The notes: generated by a model from the letters alone, not told the origin. A DNA stretch of 64,000 nucleotides from Klebsiella michiganensis (GCF_002925905.1 NZ_PRDB01000007.1:124001-188000), one strand, 5' to 3'. Shown: positions 35,865 to 45,091, counted from the stretch's first letter. A program made the numbers and translations.

Positions 35865-36716
35865 TTACCACTTCATTTCGCCGGTATTCACTTTGGCGCT
35901 CAGTTCCAGCGAACTCTCTTCCGCGAGTCCTGGCCAGCGCTGTTTCATCGCCTTGATAACGCCGGCGGAATCTTTGTGCGCGTTGAGCGCCTGCTCGAAC
36001 TGGGTCAGATAATCGCGGGTAAAGGTAATTGCGCGGTCGCCTGCGGGCGGAGTCCCCAGGTAATGGCCGGGGATCACCTGCTGCGGATGCAACGCGGCCA
36101 TCTCGTCGAGCGTACTTATCCACTGCTGGCGGCTTTCGACGCTCTGGGTATCCGCCGTCCAGACGTGCATGCACCACGCCACGCCGGTCCCGCCAAGAAT
36201 GGCTTTATTCGCCGGGATCCAGACATAGGCGGCATAATTTTGCGGCTGGCGGATCTCAACCTTTTCGCCGTCGATGGTGAAGGTGTTTGCCGTCAGCGCT
36301 TGCGGGACGTAAACCTGCTTCGGCGCGCCGTCCTTCATCTGCGGGCCCCAGTAGGCCAGTTTGGCCGCTTTGGTGGCGTTAATGTGTTTAACCACTTCCG
36401 CGGTCGCCACCACGTTGACATCCGGGAAAGCCTTCACCAGCGGCTCGAGGCCGAAATAGAAGTCCGGATCGCCGGAGGTAATCACGATGCGGGTCAGTTT
36501 TTTACCGCTTTTCTTAATCATTTCAACCAGCTTCTCGCCATCTTTGACGCTGAATTGAGCGTCAAACAGCACCGCTTCATGCGGGCCGGAGGCGAGGGTG
36601 GAGTTAACCGCGAAAATGCCGTTCTCCTGCGGGTTGTAGGTTTGCAGCGTTAGGGGCGCGGCCAGAACTGACGTGCTGAACAGCGTGGTCGCGATAGCAA
36701 GGGCAGATAATTTCAT
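35865..36716 (-). CDS. Exported metallo-beta-lactamase-fold protein with altered metal motif
   Basis: A 283-residue protein with a signal peptide at 1-19 (LAIATTLFSTSVLA) and an MBL-type fold. In the place of the HxHxDH metal motif it reads VITSGDPDFYFG; relatives I know keep a histidine before GDPD, here replaced by serine. Other expected elements survive, for example the late VIPGHYLGTPP histidine. It may bind metal differently or have lost hydrolase activity. It is divergent from a LysR gene 114 bp away that probably controls it. Confidence 0.75.
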   Translation of the reverse strand: MKLSALAIATTLFSTSVLAAPLTLQTYNPQENGIFAVNSTLASGPHEAVLFDAQFSVKDGEKLVEMIKKSGKKLTRIVITSGDPDFYFGLEPLVKAFPDVNVVATAEVVKHINATKAAKLAYWGPQMKDGAPKQVYVPQALTANTFTIDGEKVEIRQPQNYAAYVWIPANKAILGGTGVAWCMHVWTADTQSVESRQQWISTLDEMAALHPQQVIPGHYLGTPPAGDRAITFTRDYLTQFEQALNAHKDSAGVIKAMKQRWPGLAEESSLELSAKVNTGEMKW

Positions 36717-36830
36717 ATTCGTTTTCTCTTGGTCAGGTGAATGAGCGCTATTGTACGGATTTCATGATTTGCGAAAATTCCTGAAAAAAGAGATGCTGAG
36801 TTTCATAAAACGTGCAGATGGAAATCAGTT

Positions 36831-37733
36831 ATGGATCGGGTAATTGCCGCGCAGGTGTATATGCGCATTTGTGAACTGGGGAGCTTAAGCGCCGCCGCCC
36901 GCGCGCTGGGGATGTCGCGTCCGATGGTCAGCCGCTATCTGGAACAGATGGAGCAGTGGGCGGGAACCCGGCTGGTCCATCGCTCAACTCGCAAACTGAC
37001 GCTCACGGCTGCGGGGGAAAAGGTGCTGCAAAAAACGCGCACCCTGACGCAGCTGTCGGATGAGATCGCCGGGCAAAGCGAGCGTGCGATCCCCAGCGGG
37101 ACGCTGCGCGTCGCCTGCGCTCACTTTACGGCGATGCAGCTGATTTCGCCGCTGCTCCCCGATTTTCTCGCCCGTTATCCGCAGCTGCGCCTTGAGCTGG
37201 ATATCAATAATCACCCGGTCAGCCTGATCGGCGAACGGATCGACGTGGCGATTCGGATCACCGACAATCCGGAGCCCGGGGCTATCGCCCGCCGCCTTGG
37301 CGTGTGTCGTTCGGTGCTGTGCGCGTCGCCGCGCTGGCTTCAGCAGAACGGTCCGCTGCAAACGCCGGAAGATCTCACTCGTCACAACTGCCTGCATTAC
37401 AGCCATTTTGCCAGCCAGACCTGGCAGTTTAGCGACGCCAGCGGCGAAAGCGTGGCGGTGGCGGTTTCCGGCAACCTTAGCGCCGGGATCTCCTCGCTGC
37501 TGATGGAGGCGGCGGTCGCCGGCTGCGGCATCGCGATGCTGCCGGAGCTGGAGGCGCAGCGGGCGCTCAACAGCGGGGCGCTGAAACAGGTTTTACCGGC
37601 CTGGCGGCCAAAAGCGCTAAGCGTATATGGTATTTACCTTTCACGGGACTATCAGCCAAGCGCGCTGCCGCTGTTTCTCGGTGAGATTCAGCAGAAACTG
37701 GCGCAAACTCACGATATAAAAGGAACCCTTTAA
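36831..37733 (+). CDS. LysR-family transcriptional regulator
   Basis: A 300-residue LysR regulator. The winged helix is at about 1-60 (CELGSLSAAARALGMSRPMVSRYLEQMEQWAG), followed by a linker helix and the substrate-binding domain (SGTLRVACAHFTAMQLISPLL onward). It is of the CrgA/DsdC-like subgroup with two domains and no distinctive ligand motif. The divergent MBL-fold gene is its likely target; the gap contains TTTCATGATTTGCGAAA, an imperfect dyad. Its stop overlaps the start of the GNAT gene by one base. Confidence 0.85.
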   Translation: MDRVIAAQVYMRICELGSLSAAARALGMSRPMVSRYLEQMEQWAGTRLVHRSTRKLTLTAAGEKVLQKTRTLTQLSDEIAGQSERAIPSGTLRVACAHFTAMQLISPLLPDFLARYPQLRLELDINNHPVSLIGERIDVAIRITDNPEPGAIARRLGVCRSVLCASPRWLQQNGPLQTPEDLTRHNCLHYSHFASQTWQFSDASGESVAVAVSGNLSAGISSLLMEAAVAGCGIAMLPELEAQRALNSGALKQVLPAWRPKALSVYGIYLSRDYQPSALPLFLGEIQQKLAQTHDIKGTL

Positions 37734-38212
37734 TGATAGTGCTTCGCCCAATGCGCGATACGGAGTACCCCGCGTATCTCGACTACTTTATCCCCGACTA
37801 CGCGGCGGAAATCTCCGCCAATTACGCGCTCTCGCCGGCGGCCGCGTTAGCCCAGGCGCAGCGCGAAATCGCCGCGGATCTGCCCGACGGCGTCAATACT
37901 CGCGGCCAGGTTTTATGCTGCTTATTTGATGACAGTGACGGCGCAGAAAAGCGGGTCGGCTATCTCTGGTACAAGCCTGACGAAGAAATGCGCTCCGCCT
38001 TTATCTGCGATTTTTATATTTATCCGGCGTTTCAGGGACAGGGCCTGGGTAAACAAGCGATGGCGGCTTTTGAGCATGCGCTGAAAAGCCAGGGGATCGG
38101 CCAAATTAAACTGCGCGTGGCCGGGGATAATCAGCGCGCGCGCCATCTCTACGACGCCGCGGGTTTCCGCGTTACCGGCGTTAATATGAGTAAAAATATC
38201 CCGACGGATTGA
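37733..38212 (+). CDS. GNAT-family N-acetyltransferase
   Basis: A 159-residue single-domain acetyltransferase. The acetyl-CoA binding loop is seen in IYPAFQGQGLGKQAMAAFEHAL and the C-terminal LRVAGDNQRARHLYDAAGF is characteristic. Its ATG shares a base with the LysR stop (TAATG), so it is translated with the regulator. Substrate unknown. The region to osmC is 80 bp. Confidence 0.85.
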   Translation: MIVLRPMRDTEYPAYLDYFIPDYAAEISANYALSPAAALAQAQREIAADLPDGVNTRGQVLCCLFDDSDGAEKRVGYLWYKPDEEMRSAFICDFYIYPAFQGQGLGKQAMAAFEHALKSQGIGQIKLRVAGDNQRARHLYDAAGFRVTGVNMSKNIPTD

Positions 38213-38253
38213 TCTGAAAAACGCCGCGCGCCGCCCAAATGCCTTAGGGGGTT

Positions 38254-38260
38254 CTATACT
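38254..38260 (+). promoter_or_regulatory. Sigma-S type -10 of osmC
   Basis: CTATACT followed by TAA, 32 bp before the osmC ATG, is the form favoured by RpoS. E. coli osmC is RpoS- and osmotically regulated, which agrees. The -35 region is GC-rich and poor, as often at such promoters. Confidence 0.5.
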
Positions 38261-38292
38261 TAACCCTTTCATATCAAAAAAGGAGCGATATT

Positions 38293-38724
38293 ATGGCAAT
38301 CCATAAGAAAGGTCAGGCGCATTGGGAAGGGGATCTGAAAAGCGGAAAAGGAACCGTCTCGACCGAGAGCGGCGCGCTGAACCAGCAGCCTTATGGTTTT
38401 AACACCCGTTTCGAAGGCGTCAAGGGCACCAACCCGGAAGAGCTTATCGGGGCCGCCCATGCCGCCTGTTTCTCCATGGCGCTCTCGCTGATGCTGAGTG
38501 AAGAGGGCTACACCGCCACCTCCATTGATACCGTGGCGGTGGTGACGCTGGATAAGTCCGGCGGCGGCTTCGCCATCACCCAAATCGCGCTGCAGAGTAA
38601 AATTGTGCTGCCAGGCATCGAGGCCGATGCGTTTGACGGCATCATTCAAAAAGCCAAAGCCGGTTGCCCGGTGTCGCAGGTGCTGAACGCGGAGATAAGC
38701 CTCGACTACCAGCTCAATCCATAA
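38293..38724 (+). CDS. osmC: Organic hydroperoxide reductase OsmC
   Basis: A 143-residue thiol peroxidase acting on organic hydroperoxides, induced by osmotic stress and stationary phase. The two redox cysteines are Cys59 (HAACFSM) and Cys125 (KAGCPVS), exactly as in E. coli. The start MAIHKKGQAHWEGDLKSGKG is the family form, with AAAGGAG 8 bases ahead. Cytoplasmic. Transcribed alone, ending at a hairpin. Confidence 0.96.
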   Translation: MAIHKKGQAHWEGDLKSGKGTVSTESGALNQQPYGFNTRFEGVKGTNPEELIGAAHAACFSMALSLMLSEEGYTATSIDTVAVVTLDKSGGGFAITQIALQSKIVLPGIEADAFDGIIQKAKAGCPVSQVLNAEISLDYQLNP

Positions 38725-38732
38725 GCTCACTG

Positions 38733-38753
38733 GCGCCCGCTATCGGCGGGCGC
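38733..38753 (+). terminator. Hairpin after osmC
   Basis: GCGCCCGC-TATCG-GCGGGCGC is a perfect 8-bp stem 8 bp past the stop. The following tract (TCCTGCCCT) is T-poor. Confidence 0.55.
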
Positions 38754-38838
38754 TCCTGCCCTAAAAGCCATCGTTGGCAAATGCCCCCGGCGTTAATAAA
38801 TGCTATCTTTCTCGCTCACGGAACAGAGCAGGTGGGTA

Positions 38839-39708
38839 ATGACCAGCATACGCGGAATGATTGAAGCTCAGGTTCTGGGCTTAACCGGCATGGCGCTAAA
38901 AGAGATCGATTTTGAACACCCCAAAGGCGAACCGGGGCTATTTGGTCCGCAGTCGGCCATCTGGCAGGTTCATGGCGATTTTACCTCCATGCTCTGCGGC
39001 GGCGTCAGCGCGCTGCTGTTACAGATGCTGCATCCTCTGGCGCTGGCGGGCGTCTGGGATCATTCAAACTTCCGCGAAGATATCTTTGGCCGCCTGCGCC
39101 GTACCAGCCAGTTTATTTCCGCCACCACCTTTGGTACCACCGCCGACGCCGAACGGCTGATCGCAAAAGTGCAGGGGATCCACCTGCGGGTGAGCGGCAA
39201 GGATAAAGACGGCACGCCCTATCAGGCCAGCGACCCGGCGCTGCTCACCTGGGTTCATGTCGCCGAATGCAGCAGCTTTATGGCCTCGCACCTGCGCTAC
39301 AAGCGGACCGTGGTCAGCGCCGCCCGCCAGGAGCAGTATTATCAGGAGGCCGCCGAAATTGCCCGCCGCCTTGGCGCTCGGGATATCCCGGTAACGCCGC
39401 GTCAGGTTGCCGACTACCTGCAGGATATGCGCCCAACGCTGCGCTGCGATGAGCGAACGCAGGAAGTTGCCGACGTCCTGCTATCGACCCGCCTGCCGGG
39501 GCGCCTGAGTCAGCCCGTCGGGCGAATGATGATGCGCGCCGGGATTGACCTTCTGCCGCCGTGGGCGCAGGCGATGCTCAATTTGCCGATGAGCGCGCTG
39601 CAGCGGCACAGCGCACGAATTGCGGTACACGGCGTCGCCCGCGTACTGCGCGCGTCGGTGCGTAACGGCGCGTATCATTGCGCAATGCGCCGGATGAATC
39701 AGTTTTAA
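38839..39708 (+). CDS. Oxygenase MpaB-family protein (DUF2236)
   Basis: A 289-residue protein of the mycophenolic acid B/latex-clearing-protein family, whose members bind b-type haem. The family pattern is seen in SAIWQVHGDFTSMLCGGVSALLLQMLHPLA and in the HVAECSSFMASHLRYKR segment, where a histidine and arginine are positioned for haem. The enzymatic substrate in enterobacteria is unknown. Start at 38839 with AGGTGG upstream; the earlier in-frame Met has no ribosome site. A strong terminator follows. Confidence 0.8.
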   Translation: MTSIRGMIEAQVLGLTGMALKEIDFEHPKGEPGLFGPQSAIWQVHGDFTSMLCGGVSALLLQMLHPLALAGVWDHSNFREDIFGRLRRTSQFISATTFGTTADAERLIAKVQGIHLRVSGKDKDGTPYQASDPALLTWVHVAECSSFMASHLRYKRTVVSAARQEQYYQEAAEIARRLGARDIPVTPRQVADYLQDMRPTLRCDERTQEVADVLLSTRLPGRLSQPVGRMMMRAGIDLLPPWAQAMLNLPMSALQRHSARIAVHGVARVLRASVRNGAYHCAMRRMNQF

Positions 39709-39738
39709 TTATTCAGGCTGCGTTTTTACGCCAAAAAT

Positions 39739-39773
39739 ATAGCCATGGCTATTATTGTCATGGCTATTTTTTT
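39739..39773 (+). terminator. Terminator of the MpaB-family gene
   Basis: ATAGCCATG and CATGGCTAT arms with an 11-base loop, then a run of seven T. Confidence 0.88.
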
Positions 39774-39906
39774 AAAAACAAACTATTCTCATTTATATAT
39801 TTGACAGCAATAAAAATAAGTAAATATTCTCTTAACGGTGGCGGATTATTCAGGAAAAATTAAGCCAAATCGCGTACGTTATTTCTTTTTTTACGGGGGA
39901 GTCATC

Positions 39907-40815
39907 ATGGCGAAAATGACTGACGATGGTCAGCGCGCCCAGGTTGCGCGTAAAACGACGCTGGTCAGCGTGGTGGTCAATCTTTTTTTATCCAGCGCCC
40001 AGGTTCTGGCGGGCGTTTTTTCCGGTTCGCAGGGATTAATTGCCGATGGTATTCATTCTCTTTCCGATTTAGTCGCTGATTTCGTCGTGCTGTTGGCCAA
40101 TAAAAAAAGCGGCAAACCCTCGGATAGCGATCATCACTACGGACACCGGCGCTATGAAAACGGCGCTTCACTGGTGATTGGCGCGCTGCTGTTACTGGTT
40201 GGCGCGGGTATGCTGTGGTCCGCCTGCGGCAAACTGCTGCATCCGGCGTCTATCCCGAGCGTGCATATTACCGCTCTGTGGGTGGCGCTCGCCGCGCTGA
40301 CCGCCAAAGAGATGTTATTCCGCTATATGCTCAGGGCGGCTAAACAAATTCAGTCGTCCATGCTGATTGCCAACGCCTGGCACGCCCGCTCGGATGCCGC
40401 GTCGTCGGTGGTGGTCGCGGTCGGCATCATCGGTAACCTGGCCGGCTTCGCCTGGCTCGATCCGGTGGCCGCGCTGGCCGTCGGCGCGCTGGTCACCCGC
40501 ATGGGCTATACCTTTTCGTATGACGCCCTCCATGACTTGATGGATCGGTCAGTGGATAGCGACAGCGAGCAGCAGATAATCACCACTATTCTGGCAACGC
40601 CCGGCGTCGTGGCGCTGCATGACCTGAAAACCCGACGCGCCGGCGATGGGATCCTGGTCGATGTACATATCGAGGTGCCGGGAGATTTATCGGTGGCGGA
40701 AGGGCACGATATTGCGCTGTTGGCCCGCGCGCGGGTGCTAAACAGCCAAAACGTGCTGCATATGATGATTCATATTGACCCTTGCCGCGCGGATAGCGAC
40801 GCGATTATCGCTTAG
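39907..40815 (+). CDS. Cation diffusion facilitator transporter
   Basis: A 302-residue metal:proton antiporter with about six helices and a C-terminal cytoplasmic domain. The metal-site motifs are present: ADGIHSLSD in helix 2 (His50, Asp54) and HARSD in helix 5, a histidine-aspartate pattern common in zinc-type members. DHHYGHRRYENGA lies in the loop after helix 2. The start at 39907 has GGGGGAG 7 bases upstream. The metal cannot be fixed by sequence alone; Zn, Fe or Mn are possible. It is a single-gene unit. The gap 40816-41018 holds hairpins but no gene. Confidence 0.87.
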   Translation: MAKMTDDGQRAQVARKTTLVSVVVNLFLSSAQVLAGVFSGSQGLIADGIHSLSDLVADFVVLLANKKSGKPSDSDHHYGHRRYENGASLVIGALLLLVGAGMLWSACGKLLHPASIPSVHITALWVALAALTAKEMLFRYMLRAAKQIQSSMLIANAWHARSDAASSVVVAVGIIGNLAGFAWLDPVAALAVGALVTRMGYTFSYDALHDLMDRSVDSDSEQQIITTILATPGVVALHDLKTRRAGDGILVDVHIEVPGDLSVAEGHDIALLARARVLNSQNVLHMMIHIDPCRADSDAIIA

Positions 40816-40970
40816 GTTATTCCCCTGAACGCTTGAGGGCTTTGTCAGCCTGCGGATAATATTGCCTGTGAAATAAAAAAGGACCATAATCCAGCGGCTA
40901 TTCTTTCATCGCTGATAAATAGCCGGCTGCCGCCGTGTCGTGTTTTTAAACAATATAAAAATGCAATCGG

Positions 40971-40991
40971 ATAATAGAAAGTATCTATTAT
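40971..40991 (+). promoter_or_regulatory. Palindrome upstream of the bestrophin gene
   Basis: ATAATAGA-AAGTA-TCTATTAT is a perfect 8-bp inverted repeat ending 27 bp before the ATG. It is AT-rich and could be an operator or overlap the -10. A second inverted repeat GGCTATT/AATAGCC is at 40896-40924. Binding factor unknown. Confidence 0.45.
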
Positions 40992-41018
40992 TCGTTCGAA
41001 ACTTCAGGAAGTAAAACA

Positions 41019-41936
41019 ATGATTATCCGGCCAGAACAACACTGGTTCCTTCGCTTGTTTGACTGGCACGGCTCCGTGCTGTCAAAAATCGTCTTTCGCC
41101 TGCTGCTTAACCTGATGATGTCGATTATCGCGATCATCAGCTATCAATGGTACGAGCAGCTGGGTATCCATCTTACCGTCGCGCCGTTTAGCCTGCTGGG
41201 GATCGCCATTGCCATTTTTCTTGGCTTTCGCAATAGCGCCGGATACAACCGCTTTGTTGAAGCGCGCAATTTGTGGGGAACGGTGCTGATTGCCCAGAGA
41301 ACGCTGGTGCGCCAGCTGAAGAATATCCTGCCGGCCGAAAGCGCAGCCCATCAACGCCTGGTGAGCTACCTGGTGGCGTTTAGCTGGAGCCTGAAGCATC
41401 AGCTGCGCAAGACGGATCCGAGCGCCGATTTAGCGCGTCTGCTGCCGGCGCAAAGCGTGGCGGAAATTCTCGCCAGTTCGATGCCAACCAACCGCATTCT
41501 GCTGCTGGCAGGCGATGAGCTTGGGCGCCTGCGCGCAGAAGGGAAGATCGGCGATGTCACCTTCAGCCTGATGGACAATAAGCTTGATGAGCTGGGGCAC
41601 GCCCTGGGCGGCTGTGAGCGCCTCGCCAGCACCCCGGTGCCCTTTGCCTACACGCTCATTTTGCAGCGCACCGTGTATCTGTTCTGTACGCTGCTGCCGT
41701 TTGCGCTGGTCGGCGATCTTCACTATATGACGCCGTTCGTGTCGGTGTTTATCTCCTACACCTTTCTGTCGTGGGATTCGCTGGCGGAAGAGCTGGAGGA
41801 CCCGTTCGGTACCGCTGCCAACGATTTGCCGCTGAACGCGATGTGTAACACCATTGAGCGCAACCTGCTGGATATGACCGGCCAGCATCCCTTACCGGAG
41901 AAACTGGCGCCGGACCGCCACTACAATCTGACCTGA
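41019..41936 (+). CDS. Bestrophin-family ion channel (KpBest-like, YneE)
   Basis: A 305-residue inner-membrane channel protein. It starts MIIRPEQHWFLRLFDWHGSVLSKIVFR and carries the family segments IAIFLGFRNSAGYNRFVEARNLWG and SWDSLAEELEDPFG, the latter being the conserved acidic cluster near the C-terminus. The Klebsiella pneumoniae homologue, KpBest, forms a pentameric cation (sodium) channel of known structure; this gene looks like its orthologue. Physiological role in bacteria is unknown. CAGGAAG precedes the ATG. It is transcribed alone. Confidence 0.9.
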   Translation: MIIRPEQHWFLRLFDWHGSVLSKIVFRLLLNLMMSIIAIISYQWYEQLGIHLTVAPFSLLGIAIAIFLGFRNSAGYNRFVEARNLWGTVLIAQRTLVRQLKNILPAESAAHQRLVSYLVAFSWSLKHQLRKTDPSADLARLLPAQSVAEILASSMPTNRILLLAGDELGRLRAEGKIGDVTFSLMDNKLDELGHALGGCERLASTPVPFAYTLILQRTVYLFCTLLPFALVGDLHYMTPFVSVFISYTFLSWDSLAEELEDPFGTAANDLPLNAMCNTIERNLLDMTGQHPLPEKLAPDRHYNLT

Positions 41937-42128
41937 TTTTTGTATGTTTATTATTCGTTAAATAAGTTAAATCTAACGCGTGATAGATAACATTGATTAT
42001 ACAGCCACCGCCCTGATTGTTATGCTTTCGTTAACAAAAACGCCCGTTATCCTGGCTGGTAACGGGTGATAAGAGATCGTGCGGCGTTTCACCTGCCATA
42101 CGCCGCCGAAAGCGCATCAGGAGTGAAC

Positions 42129-44429
42129 ATGAGTAACAGAAGACGCGTCGTTCCCGGCGTCCATCCCTATGATGGTCCGGCGGGCGGCTGGGGTGCCTTA
42201 AAAGCCACCGCTATCGCCGTTCGTACGCAAATGGATGCGCTCGATGCCCCCGCCACGCTGCTGCGGACCAATCAGCCGGATGGCTTTGATTGTCCCGGCT
42301 GCGCCTGGCCCGACAAAGAGCATAAATCGACGTTTCAGTTCTGCGAAAACGGCGCCAAAGCGGTGACCTGGGAAGCCACCAGTAAACGGGTCACGGCTGA
42401 GTTTCTCGCGGCTAACACCGTGACGTCGCTGCTGGCGCGCAGCGATTTTGAGCTGGAAGGCTACGGGCGCTTAACCCAGCCCCTGGCCTACGATAAGGCC
42501 AGCGATACCCTGCGTCCGGTCTCATGGGACGCGGCGTTTACCCACATCGGCGCCATTCTTCGTACGCTGCAGCCCAATGAAGTCGAGTTTTATACCTCCG
42601 GGCGCGCCTCTAACGAAGTGGCCTTCCTGTTCCAGCTGTTTGCCCGCGAATATGGCACCAACAACTTTCCGGACTGCTCCAATATGTGCCACGAGTCGAC
42701 CAGCGTCGGCCTGCCGCAGTCCATCGGCATCGGTAAAGGGACGGTCTCCCTCGATGACTTTGATAAGACCGAGCTGGTTATCTCTATCGGCCACAATCCC
42801 GGAACCAACCATCCGCGCATGATGGGCACGCTGCACGAACTGGCGCGCCGGGGGGTGCCGATTATCGTCTTCAACCCGCTAAAAGAGCGGGCGCTGGAGC
42901 GTTTCGCCGATCCGCAGAACGTCATTGAGATGGCGACCTACGGCTCAACCAACATCGCGTCGACCTATTTCCAGGTCAAAGCGGGCGGCGACGCGGCGGC
43001 GCTTAAGGGTATCGCGAAGGCGCTGCTCCGGCTGGAAGCAGAGCAGGGCGAGGTGCTGGATCGGGCGTTTATCGATGAGCATACGCTGGGCTTTACCGAC
43101 TTTGCGCAGGATGTGGACGCGACGCCGTGGCCGGATATTGAACGCGAGTCCGGCCTGACGCGCGGCGATCTTGAACGGGTAGCGGCGGCTTACGCTAAAT
43201 CTAACGCCACGATTATCACCTACGGTATGGGCATCACCCAGCACAATAAGGGCACCTCTAATGTACGCCTGATAGCCGACCTGCTGCTGATGCGCGGGAA
43301 TATCGGCAAGCCGGGGGCCGGGATCTGCCCGCTGCGCGGACACTCCAACGTACAGGGCAACCGTACCGTCGGCATAACGGAAAAGCCGAGCCCCCCGTTT
43401 CTCGCCAACCTGCAGCGGGTGTTTGGTTTTACGCCGCCGCAGGAGCATGGTCACGATGCGGTAAAAGCGCTACAGGCGATGATCGACGGCGAATCGAAAG
43501 CGCTGCTCTGCCTTGGCGGGAACTTCGCGGTGGCTATGCCGGATAGCGAACGGGCTTTTCCGGCGATGCGGGGGCTGGATCTGAGCGTGCATATTGGCAC
43601 CAAGCTGAATCGCTCGCATCTTCTGGTGGCCAATGAGACCTTTATCCTGCCGTGCCTTGGCCGAACCGAACTCGATATTCAGGAGACGGGACGCCAGTCG
43701 ATCACCGTGGAAGATTCGATGTCGATGGTGCATGCGTCGTCGGGCAAGCTGAAACCCGGTTCGCCAGAGCTGCGATCGGAGCCGGCGATTGTCGCGGGGA
43801 TGGCCATGGCGACGCTGCCGGAAAGCAACGTTGACTGGCTGTCGCTGGTCGCCGACTACGATCGCATTCGCGATCTGATCGAGCAGACCATTCCCGGCTT
43901 TGACCAGTACAACCAGCGTATTCGCCATCCCGGCGGTTTTCGCATGCCGCTGCCGCCGACGGAGCGTATCTGGCCGACGCCGACCGGCAAAGCGATGTTT
44001 TCCGTTTTTCACGGGGTGCACGAAAACCAGCAGGTAGCAGGGCATGACGTGATGCGCCTGGTGACGCTGCGCAGCCACGATCAGTACAACACCACCATTT
44101 ACGCCATGGACGACCGCTACCGCGGCGTGTTTGGCCGTCGCGACGTGTTGTTTATGAACGAGCAGGATATGGCTGAGCAGGGATTCGAACACGGCGATCG
44201 GGTGGATATCAGCTCCGCGCTGCCGGGCCACCATCAGCGGTTGGAAGATATCACGCTGGTCGCCTACAGCATCGCGCCGGGCACCGTTGCCGCCTATTAC
44301 CCCGAAGCCAACGTGCTGGTCCCTCTGGATTATCTCGATAAAGAGAGCGGCACGCCGTCGTATAAATCGGCGCCCGTCCGTTTAACGCTGCGCTCGAAAG
44401 AGATCCGCGCGCTGGCGGGGCTTCGCTAA
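42129..44429 (+). CDS. ydeP: Molybdopterin oxidoreductase YdeP (FdhF/YdeP family)
   Basis: A 766-residue cytoplasmic molybdenum enzyme, close to E. coli YdeP (759), which is linked to acid resistance. The N-terminal iron-sulfur region shows CPGC at FDCPGCAWPD and a later Cys in FQFCENG. The molybdopterin region contains DCSNMCHESTSVGLPQSIG, and the C-terminal domain has RSHDQYNTTIYAMDDRYRG. No Tat signal. Start at 42129 with CAGGAG 6 bases upstream. The reaction is unknown. Its 5' leader (41937-42128) contains a CCCGTTA/TAACGGG hairpin and a GCGGCGT/ACGCCGC hairpin at 42081-42106. Confidence 0.88.
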   Translation: MSNRRRVVPGVHPYDGPAGGWGALKATAIAVRTQMDALDAPATLLRTNQPDGFDCPGCAWPDKEHKSTFQFCENGAKAVTWEATSKRVTAEFLAANTVTSLLARSDFELEGYGRLTQPLAYDKASDTLRPVSWDAAFTHIGAILRTLQPNEVEFYTSGRASNEVAFLFQLFAREYGTNNFPDCSNMCHESTSVGLPQSIGIGKGTVSLDDFDKTELVISIGHNPGTNHPRMMGTLHELARRGVPIIVFNPLKERALERFADPQNVIEMATYGSTNIASTYFQVKAGGDAAALKGIAKALLRLEAEQGEVLDRAFIDEHTLGFTDFAQDVDATPWPDIERESGLTRGDLERVAAAYAKSNATIITYGMGITQHNKGTSNVRLIADLLLMRGNIGKPGAGICPLRGHSNVQGNRTVGITEKPSPPFLANLQRVFGFTPPQEHGHDAVKALQAMIDGESKALLCLGGNFAVAMPDSERAFPAMRGLDLSVHIGTKLNRSHLLVANETFILPCLGRTELDIQETGRQSITVEDSMSMVHASSGKLKPGSPELRSEPAIVAGMAMATLPESNVDWLSLVADYDRIRDLIEQTIPGFDQYNQRIRHPGGFRMPLPPTERIWPTPTGKAMFSVFHGVHENQQVAGHDVMRLVTLRSHDQYNTTIYAMDDRYRGVFGRRDVLFMNEQDMAEQGFEHGDRVDISSALPGHHQRLEDITLVAYSIAPGTVAAYYPEANVLVPLDYLDKESGTPSYKSAPVRLTLRSKEIRALAGLR

Positions 44430-44436
44430 AGCGCCG

Positions 44437-44469
44437 TTTGCCCGCGGCGATCGTCGCGTCGTGGGCAAA
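44437..44469. terminator. Hairpin between convergent ydeP and LysE-family genes
   Basis: TTTGCCC and GGGCAAA arms enclose an inner GC-rich stem (GCGATCGTCGC). No strong T run; it may serve both directions. Confidence 0.45.
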
Positions 44470-44473
44470 ATCG

Positions 44474-45091
44474 CTACCTCTGCGCCAGAATCAGCTTAAT
44501 CCCCAGCCCGACAAAACCGGCGGCAAAGCAGGCTCTCAGCCCCTGTAACACCCGCGGACGCGACAGCACGTATCCGCGCATCGCCGCCGAAAAGGCGCCA
44601 TAGAGCATAAAAACCAGCAGCGTCATCAGCATAAAAACGGCGCTCAGGATCAGCATTTCCCCGATCGGCGAAGCCGAGCCGCGCTGGATAAACTGCGGCA
44701 GAAAGGCGAGAAAGAAGAGCGGCAGCTTGGGGTTAAGCAAATTAATCAGAATCGCGTGGCTGATGACCTGGCGCGGGTTGCGTTGCTCGACGCCCTCCAC
44801 GTTCAGGCTGCCGCGCTGGGTCAGGGTGGCCCATGCGAGGTACAGCAGCCAGGCGACGCCGGCGTACTTCACCAGCTCGAAGGCGCCGGGGGTACTGTGG
44901 AGGATAGCCGCCAGCCCGGTTATCGCTGCCAGCATATGCGGAATAATGCCCAGCGTGCAGCCGAAGGCCGCGGCAAAACTCATGCCTCTGCCCGCCGCCA
45001 GGCCGGTGGCAATGGTGTAAAGCGTCCCGGTGCCGGGGGCGATGACCACAATCAGCGAAGTCAAAAGAAACTCAGGGGTGATGAACGCCAT
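44474..45091 (-). CDS. LysE/RhtB-family exporter
   Basis: A 205-residue inner-membrane exporter of amino acids or similar small metabolites, with about five or six helices. The family start is MAFITPEFLLTSLIVVIAPGTGTLYTIATGLAAGRG, with the PG signature. LLNPKLPLFFLAFLPQF is the second family motif. I start at 45091 with CAGGA upstream. Adjacent, on the same strand and 85 bp after it, lies an AraC-type regulator gene, a common pairing. Substrate unknown. Confidence 0.87.
   Translation of the reverse strand: MAFITPEFLLTSLIVVIAPGTGTLYTIATGLAAGRGMSFAAAFGCTLGIIPHMLAAITGLAAILHSTPGAFELVKYAGVAWLLYLAWATLTQRGSLNVEGVEQRNPRQVISHAILINLLNPKLPLFFLAFLPQFIQRGSASPIGEMLILSAVFMLMTLLVFMLYGAFSAAMRGYVLSRPRVLQGLRACFAAGFVGLGIKLILAQR

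Noticed and set aside
42081-42106. Riboswitch in the ydeP leader
   Set aside because: Only a 7-bp hairpin (GCGGCGT/ACGCCGC) is seen, with no conserved aptamer blocks.
44437-44469. Insertion-sequence terminal repeat
   Set aside because: The arms form a simple intergenic hairpin between convergent genes; there is no transposase or target duplication.
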